DNA of 64,000 nucleotides, taken from contig NZ_JBPZHB010000005.1 of assembly GCF_051857545.1 (NCBI RefSeq), positions 1-64,000 of the forward strand. The letters are read 5' to 3'. The notes below the pieces were generated by a model. The model was not told the DNA's origin, made no database searches, and saw only the letters and a program-made list of their open reading frames with translations. Position 1 is the first letter of the stretch; every line of letters starts with the position of its first letter. Below, piece after piece: positions 60,180 through 64,000 of the stretch. The translations under genes and the position numbers were made by a program. The stretch comes from Larkinella sp051857545 (GTDB lineage: Bacteria; Bacteroidota; Bacteroidia; Cytophagales; Spirosomataceae).

Positions 60180-60246
60180 AAAACCGGCAGGGTAGCCGGT
60201 TTTTTGTTTTCTGAGACTTTCCCTCTGGTATTTCGTCTAATGGTAA
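60180..60246 (+). repeat. Hairpin plus GAGACTTT...TCGTCTAATGGTAA module, copy 1
   Basis: AAACCGGC/GCCGGTTT hairpin with a T-run, then GAGACTTT and TCGTCTAATGGTAA (60233-60246). The last 14 bases are identical in copy 2 at 61549-61562, and the spacing is kept. It lies 120 bp before the gene at 60368. The end resembles the D-arm of a tRNA but no complete tRNA follows. Confidence 0.7.
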
Positions 60247-60367
60247 AACCATGCGAGCTACCATGACGCTTACTAAATTCCAGCGAATAAGAACTGTGAT
60301 TTTTTGTATATTGGCTTCAAAATCAACCACTAAAACACCGGGATTAATACGCTAAAAGCGGTCAATT

Positions 60368-61102
60368 ATGTCGGATTTCATTCTTAGTTTATTAAAATTT
60401 CTGGGTTTGGAAGAAATCGGCAGTAAGCTTCCCTTGTGGTCGCGTCTGGTCCTGTTTATTGTTCTTGTTTTAATAGGTTTCAGTGTCTATCAATACCTGA
60501 CAAAGCCCCAGCATATCTACGTTGCGATTAATCTTCATGGAAAAACATTGACCGATAACCCGGTCATAGGGGGCAAACTTAAAATACGAAATGAGCAGGA
60601 GAATTTCCTCCAAACCCGTTCGATCAATACTATGGGTAAAGTAATTTTCGACGAAATCCCTCAGGAAATGCGAAATAAGGGCATCAAACTGGGCTTAACA
60701 TCAACAAAATACAAGTTAAAATACCCTGACGAAGTATATAGTTTAGATAGCCTCATCGATGTTGAAATTGAGAGTAATGAAAAAAAACGCACTGCCAATG
60801 ACAAAAAATCTGCTAATCCAGACCCAAAAAAAACGCACAAAACAGTAACAGAGCAGCAGGTAGAATGCCCCACTAAAAGTCCCAAAGGTTTCCCCGTAAG
60901 CACAACTCCAAATGCCAGCCAAAGAGTTGGACACAAATGGGTTAATGCGCATTATGAAAAGATAAATGGAGAATGTGTCTGGATAGAAGGCACTTATGTT
61001 CCTTCGCCAGATACAATTCAACAGCCAACCTATATACCGCCAACGAACCAGCGATCCAGAAGTGGTTCATCACCAACCTACGTACCGCCTGTCAGGCAAT
61101 AA
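60368..61102 (+). CDS. Membrane-anchored protein of unknown function
   Basis: 244 residues. A short amphipathic start (SDFILSLLKFLGLEEIG) and one membrane helix (about 25-43) precede an outer or inner domain of about 80 residues with beta-sandwich character (HIYVAINLHGKTLTDNP, GGKLKIRNEQ, GKVIFDEIPQ, KLKYPDEVYSL). Then a polar Lys/Pro linker (about 135-180) and a short C-terminal motif (GHKWVNAHYEKINGECVWIEG) with a Pro/Ser-rich end. I do not recognise a family. It starts a run of plus-strand small genes after a repeated hairpin module. Confidence 0.7.
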   Translation: MSDFILSLLKFLGLEEIGSKLPLWSRLVLFIVLVLIGFSVYQYLTKPQHIYVAINLHGKTLTDNPVIGGKLKIRNEQENFLQTRSINTMGKVIFDEIPQEMRNKGIKLGLTSTKYKLKYPDEVYSLDSLIDVEIESNEKKRTANDKKSANPDPKKTHKTVTEQQVECPTKSPKGFPVSTTPNASQRVGHKWVNAHYEKINGECVWIEGTYVPSPDTIQQPTYIPPTNQRSRSGSSPTYVPPVRQ

Positions 61103-61190
61103 CAATACGATCAAATGGGTTTTATATCCAGAAACCAGCACCTGCATTGGTAGGATTGTTTTTTGATCTCATCTGGAAAACTGGAAAACC

Positions 61191-61421
61191 ATGCAATCAC
61201 ATCTGACCAATGCCCTGCTGAAAACAATTCTTCCACTGGTTTGTCAAACCGCAGCTTCCCAACAGGTTATATTGTCCAATCAGGTTCGCCTGCTTTCGCT
61301 GCTTACCACTGGGGATTATAATGCCATCATGCAGGAGCAGCAAGAATTGATTGAAAAACACGGCCAGAATTTAATGGAAATGGCGCTTCAGGAAGTTCGC
61401 AAATTAACCGAAGAGATTTAG
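61191..61421 (+). CDS. Small helical protein, 76 residues
   Basis: 76 residues, all helical: LTNALLKTILPLVCQTAASQQVI, then DYNAIMQEQQELIEKHGQNLMEMALQEVRKL (pattern only). No motif was recognised. It lies 88 bp after the membrane-anchored protein gene, on the same strand, and is probably co-transcribed. Found in what looks like an accessory region. Confidence 0.55.
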   Translation: MQSHLTNALLKTILPLVCQTAASQQVILSNQVRLLSLLTTGDYNAIMQEQQELIEKHGQNLMEMALQEVRKLTEEI

Positions 61422-61497
61422 CATGCGCTTTGATGTCTTTAAACAGCAAGCATCACGTTGTTTTAGCCCTTACTAATCCGTCGAATTTACAATCAGG

Positions 61498-61562
61498 ACC
61501 CGGCACCAAAGCCGGGTTCTCTGTTTTTGAGACTTTTCGGGTTTCTTCTCGTCTAATGGTAA
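61498..61562 (+). repeat. Hairpin plus GAGACTTT...TCGTCTAATGGTAA module, copy 2
   Basis: ACCCGGC/GCCGGGT hairpin, TGTTTTTGAGACTTTTC and TCGTCTAATGGTAA (61549-61562). It stands 34 bp before the gene at 61596 and matches copy 1 over about 42 positions with few changes. The arrangement suggests a terminator followed by a promoter or operator. Confidence 0.7.
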
Positions 61563-61595
61563 GTTGAACAACCCGTTGATAAACCTACTGCTCCC

Positions 61596-61784
61596 ATGAA
61601 TGAATTATTTACCCAAACCGCTGCTAACACACCCCTGAAACCCGGCGACCCGGTACGCGTCAAAGCCGATCTTTTCCACAACTTAACCTTTGTCATCCAT
61701 TACCTCACCGAGGAAGCTGGCCAGCCTATGGCCTGTGGCCCCTACGGCTGTTTTGCCATTGATCTGCTGGAGAAAACCGGGTGA
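61596..61784 (+). CDS. Small protein, 62 residues
   Basis: 62 residues: LKPGDPVRVKADLFHNLTFVIHYLTEE by pattern, then GPYGCFAIDLLEKTG. The short beta strands around KPGDPVRVK look like an SH3- or KOW-like barrel start, but no family can be named. It follows closely behind module copy 2. Confidence 0.55.
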   Translation: MNELFTQTAANTPLKPGDPVRVKADLFHNLTFVIHYLTEEAGQPMACGPYGCFAIDLLEKTG

Positions 61785-61888
61785 TTCTAAACCAATTTGA
61801 AACCGGATTTGAACCGTGAACCAGTCCCGAGCGACCGGTCCATTTTCCTTGAAACAATTTCAACCCCACCAAAATCTATTGACATTCA

Positions 61889-62635
61889 ATGAAAACCTGT
61901 AGGCATACTATCGCAATCTTATTTACTCCCCGTCCAAAAATAGGGCTGCTGATCGCACTGTACTTGATTTCTGTGAATAATACAAAGGCCCAGGAAGTCA
62001 TTGTAACGGATGTAAAAGACATTAGAAACACATCCTTGGAGTCACCCGACAACACTGTGAAGCTACAGGACATTCTAACGTACGAAGCCAGTTTGAAACG
62101 CTACTACAGCCAGAAATGGCAGGCCGACCGGAAGGAATTTCAAACCGTGCACAAAAAGAAATGGTGGTATTACCTGCCCAACGTTGGCTGGGCGTTCGGA
62201 CTGCCGACCGTCACCTTTGGCACATCGACGCTGGCACAAATCGACCGGGACAAGGTCATGATGAAAGGAAAACTCGACGGCATCGACGCCCGGGCGAAGT
62301 ACGAATACAACGAAGCCTTACTACAACTCCGGACGATGCACCGGATCGTGGTGCTGGAAATGGAGCAATTCGGCTATGAGCTACAGGCCACGAAAGCGCT
62401 GGAAAGCGGGATCATCAAAATCCATGATGACACCTTCAACGATGAGAAAATGAAACCGCTGGAGCACCTGCAAAAAAGTCTGGAACACGAACGGTTCGTC
62501 CTGCAACTGAAAGAAAAGAACAAGGCACTCGTCCAAATGTGGCTGGAACTGGAACAGTTTGCCCGTTACCAGATGCCGGAAGAATCCCTGGAACCCGTAG
62601 CAGGGGAGACGGTTGACCTATCATCCAGGCAATGA
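61889..62635 (+). CDS. Exported helical protein, TolC-like in composition
   Basis: 248 residues. The signal sequence (IGLLIALYLISVNNTKAQ, after a 19-residue polar lead) is followed by helical segments with long charged heptads (DILTYEASLKRYYSQKW, ARAKYEYNEALLQLRTMHR, LEHLQKSLEHERFVLQLKEK). A short central stretch YYLPNVGWAFGLPTVTFGT resembles the strand parts of outer-membrane efflux-like proteins. It may be an outer-membrane or periplasmic part of a transfer or efflux apparatus, but no partner genes are in view. Confidence 0.6.
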   Translation: MKTCRHTIAILFTPRPKIGLLIALYLISVNNTKAQEVIVTDVKDIRNTSLESPDNTVKLQDILTYEASLKRYYSQKWQADRKEFQTVHKKKWWYYLPNVGWAFGLPTVTFGTSTLAQIDRDKVMMKGKLDGIDARAKYEYNEALLQLRTMHRIVVLEMEQFGYELQATKALESGIIKIHDDTFNDEKMKPLEHLQKSLEHERFVLQLKEKNKALVQMWLELEQFARYQMPEESLEPVAGETVDLSSRQ

Positions 62636-62647
62636 CTATACCCTAAT

Positions 62648-62694
62648 TTACTCAATTACACATTTACTCATTTGTGTAAATACGCAATTACTCA
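62648..62694. promoter_or_regulatory. TTACTCA direct repeats with an inverted TTACACA/TGTGTAA pair
   Basis: TTACTCA occurs at 62648-62654, 62664-62670 and 62688-62694. TTACACA (62656-62662) and TGTGTAA (62673-62679) form an inverted pair around the middle copy. The cluster lies 22 bp before the gene at 62716, as expected for an operator or a small iteron array. Confidence 0.5.
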
Positions 62695-62715
62695 TCCTTT
62701 AACTAGGACTAGCCT

Positions 62716-63312
62716 ATGCTCAAGCGACCTCATACCCAGGAATCCAAAGACAAAATATCGAAAGCCAATCTGGGAAGAGCTAAATCGGCAAGCCATCGCA
62801 ACAACCAGGCGAAAAGTAAGGGAGCCAGGCCATTTTACGTATTCCGGGGGGACGATCCCAAGCCTGTCGGCAAATACTACAGCGCTAACCAGGCGAACCG
62901 CGAGTTGGATGACATCACGTTCAAATGCATCCGGGCCTGTTTGCTGGGGAAACAGGATTCCTCAAAGGGGTATCGCTTTGTGTATGAAGAAAACCTGATT
63001 CATCAGTCCGAACATGTACGGTACCAAAACTTTGAACGGGAAGGGGAGGAGGTGATCAATCTGTATAAAGTGAAGGGCGTACAGAACCTCAATCCGGTCG
63101 GACTGAAGGATGTGATTACCAAAACCAAACGGTATAGTAACGATTTCAAAGCACTGGTACTCAGGATGCTTGAACAATACAAGGACATCAACACCGTTGC
63201 TCACTTGAGTTGTGTACCGGCGCAAACGATTTTTGTATGGCTGGTGAACTGGAATAAAAAACAGGAAACCGGGTCCACAAATGAGCAGAACAAGCCAGAA
63301 GAAGTTCTCTGA
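62716..63312 (+). CDS. NUMOD plus helix-turn-helix DNA-binding protein
   Basis: 198 residues. The start SKDKISKANLGRAKS is a NUMOD3-type motif found in homing endonucleases, and residues 38-95 (YVFRGDDPKPVGKYYSANQANREL, pattern of NUMOD1/IENR) suggest a second DNA-contacting module. Residues 137-183 (YSNDFKALVLRMLEQYKDINTVAHLSCVPAQTI by pattern) look like a transposase-type helix-turn-helix. No GIY-YIG or HNH nuclease core is visible, so it may be a regulator or a nuclease remnant. The operator-like cluster just upstream suggests self-control. Confidence 0.6.
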   Translation: MLKRPHTQESKDKISKANLGRAKSASHRNNQAKSKGARPFYVFRGDDPKPVGKYYSANQANRELDDITFKCIRACLLGKQDSSKGYRFVYEENLIHQSEHVRYQNFEREGEEVINLYKVKGVQNLNPVGLKDVITKTKRYSNDFKALVLRMLEQYKDINTVAHLSCVPAQTIFVWLVNWNKKQETGSTNEQNKPEEVL

Positions 63313-63417
63313 ACGTTGCGGTCAGATTTTCAACCAGGAGGCTGGTTTCTAGTTGTAAATCGCTGATGTGTGGGATACGGGGAAAGGTATTGAAAGATTA
63401 GTTACGGAATAAGCGGT

Positions 63418-63458
63418 ACAATAGCCAGGTGACTATAAGTCATCCGGCTATTGTTTTT
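63418..63458 (+). terminator. Intrinsic terminator
   Basis: ACAATAGCC (63418-63426) pairs with GGCTATTGT (63446-63454), extended inward by GTGAC/GTCAT with mismatches, followed by TTTTT. It ends the NUMOD gene transcript. Confidence 0.8.
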
Positions 63459-63481
63459 GATTCAGGGGTCTAATCTGGCCA

Positions 63482-64000
63482 TTACTTGAGAACAAAATCA
63501 GATAACTTAGAGAAGAAGCCAGCCTTGAGTAACCAGGAATAGCCAAATGCCCATACCGCAATAGCTTCTAACCAAAACGTCGCGCTGTTGGGCTGTTCGA
63601 AAAAAGTCTTATCAAATAGAACTCCTAATTTACCTAAGCCAATTCCCAGAAGAGCAAGCACCATAATAATTCCACAAGTTCTGTATAGCACTTTATCCCG
63701 AACACTTGGTTTCTCGTCAGAAGAATCATCCTCAGGAAATCGAAAAAAGGACATAACCGCCAGGGCAACCAGAAATACGCCCGCTGAAAAAAAATGAAAT
63801 TCCCCATAAATTTGAGCCGGTTCGATATATGTTATCGAATACAAGAAATCAGCATGGTGACACTCAGGAGACAAATTAGAAGTCGGAAAGATGACTACAC
63901 ACAAGGCAAAAATGCCCGCGATCAATGAGAGGAAAAAATCAATTGGCTTCTTTCCTTTATAAACCATTAATACAACAGCCAAAAGTCCTAAAGTAATGAT
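63482..64000 (-). CDS. Multi-helix membrane protein, 5' end outside the window
   Basis: At least 172 residues; the frame runs through the window edge without a start (first residues seen IITLGLLAVVLMVYKG). Five or six membrane helices are predicted, with a polar loop rich in Asp/Ser (FPEDDSSDEKPSVRDKV) and LSPECHHADFLYS between helices 2 and 3. It may be related to DUF998-type or similar small integral membrane proteins, but I cannot assign it. The neighbour at 63313-63481 is empty apart from the terminator. Confidence 0.7.
   Translation of the reverse strand: MITLGLLAVVLMVYKGKKPIDFFLSLIAGIFALCVVIFPTSNLSPECHHADFLYSITYIEPAQIYGEFHFFSAGVFLVALAVMSFFRFPEDDSSDEKPSVRDKVLYRTCGIIMVLALLGIGLGKLGVLFDKTFFEQPNSATFWLEAIAVWAFGYSWLLKAGFFSKLSDFVLK

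Noticed and set aside
60225..60300. Possible tRNA gene starting at TCGTCTAATGGTAA
   Set aside because: Only a D-arm-like part is present; no anticodon stem, T-arm or CCA-compatible acceptor follows.

Overview
The window reads as a chromosomal segment of a Bacteroidota bacterium, most likely Cytophagales of the Spirosoma/Larkinella kind. This is inferred from type IX secretion (T9SS) C-terminal sorting domains, FecR-type and PorT-type proteins, Bacteroidota -7 boxes (TAnnTTTG), weak Shine-Dalgarno sites, GH78/GH130 carbohydrate enzymes and CheB-CheR hybrid kinases. No rRNA, complete tRNA or CRISPR array was seen. One 100-N scaffold gap lies at 55626-55725.

Region by region. (1) 0.1-11.6 kb: a protease-rich conflict or cell-death-like locus on the minus strand. 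It holds a CHAT protease, a STAND NTPase with WD40 repeats and a secreted caspase-like protein with a small secreted partner. A FecR fragment follows, then a trypsin-like T9SS protein cut in two by one in-frame stop. (2) 12-25.7 kb: glycan and peptide use. There is a 1816-residue GH78 rhamnosidase with a long modular tail, an alpha/beta hydrolase coupled to a GH130 enzyme, a TetR-MFS pair with a visible operator, an S9 peptidase and a DUF1573 protein. (3) 25.9-31.8 kb: an OmpR-type two-component pair and a CheB-CheR-PAS-kinase facing a lone receiver. (4) 31.9-51.8 kb: a stress and envelope block with a beta-propeller, small lipoprotein, OmpA, DUF2383, GlgX, DUF3891, a flavin-type stress protein, DUF326, PorT, an lmo0937-like peptide and two YtxH proteins. 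It is interleaved with kinases, receivers and an NtrC-type sigma-54 activator, and ends with a two-component pair and an orphan ND5/HyfB-like transporter. (5) 51.9-55.4 kb: housekeeping genes (MazG-like, MarC, class V aminotransferase, AroQ, XerD). (6) 55.5-64 kb: a lower-GC accessory region with an IS630-like element broken by the gap, a complete IS982-like element, a coupled PRTase-DprA-HAD operon resembling ShosTA toxin-antitoxin defence, and several small unknown genes with repeated intergenic modules.

The most interesting regulatory signal is in region 4. Five stress or envelope genes (34.3, 40.3, 42.8, 45.9 and 46.5 kb) carry sigma-54-like -24/-12 boxes (GG-N10-TC or similar). About 110-160 bp further upstream of each is a TTTCTACA/TGTAGAAA motif, which at 46307-46325 forms a perfect 19-bp palindrome. 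The NtrC-type activator is encoded among them, so this looks like a self-contained regulon. A second signal is a pair of hairpin / ATGGTGTGGATA / terminator elements at 47.5-47.9 kb, a candidate structured RNA. Many genes are separated by long, nearly perfect inverted repeats.
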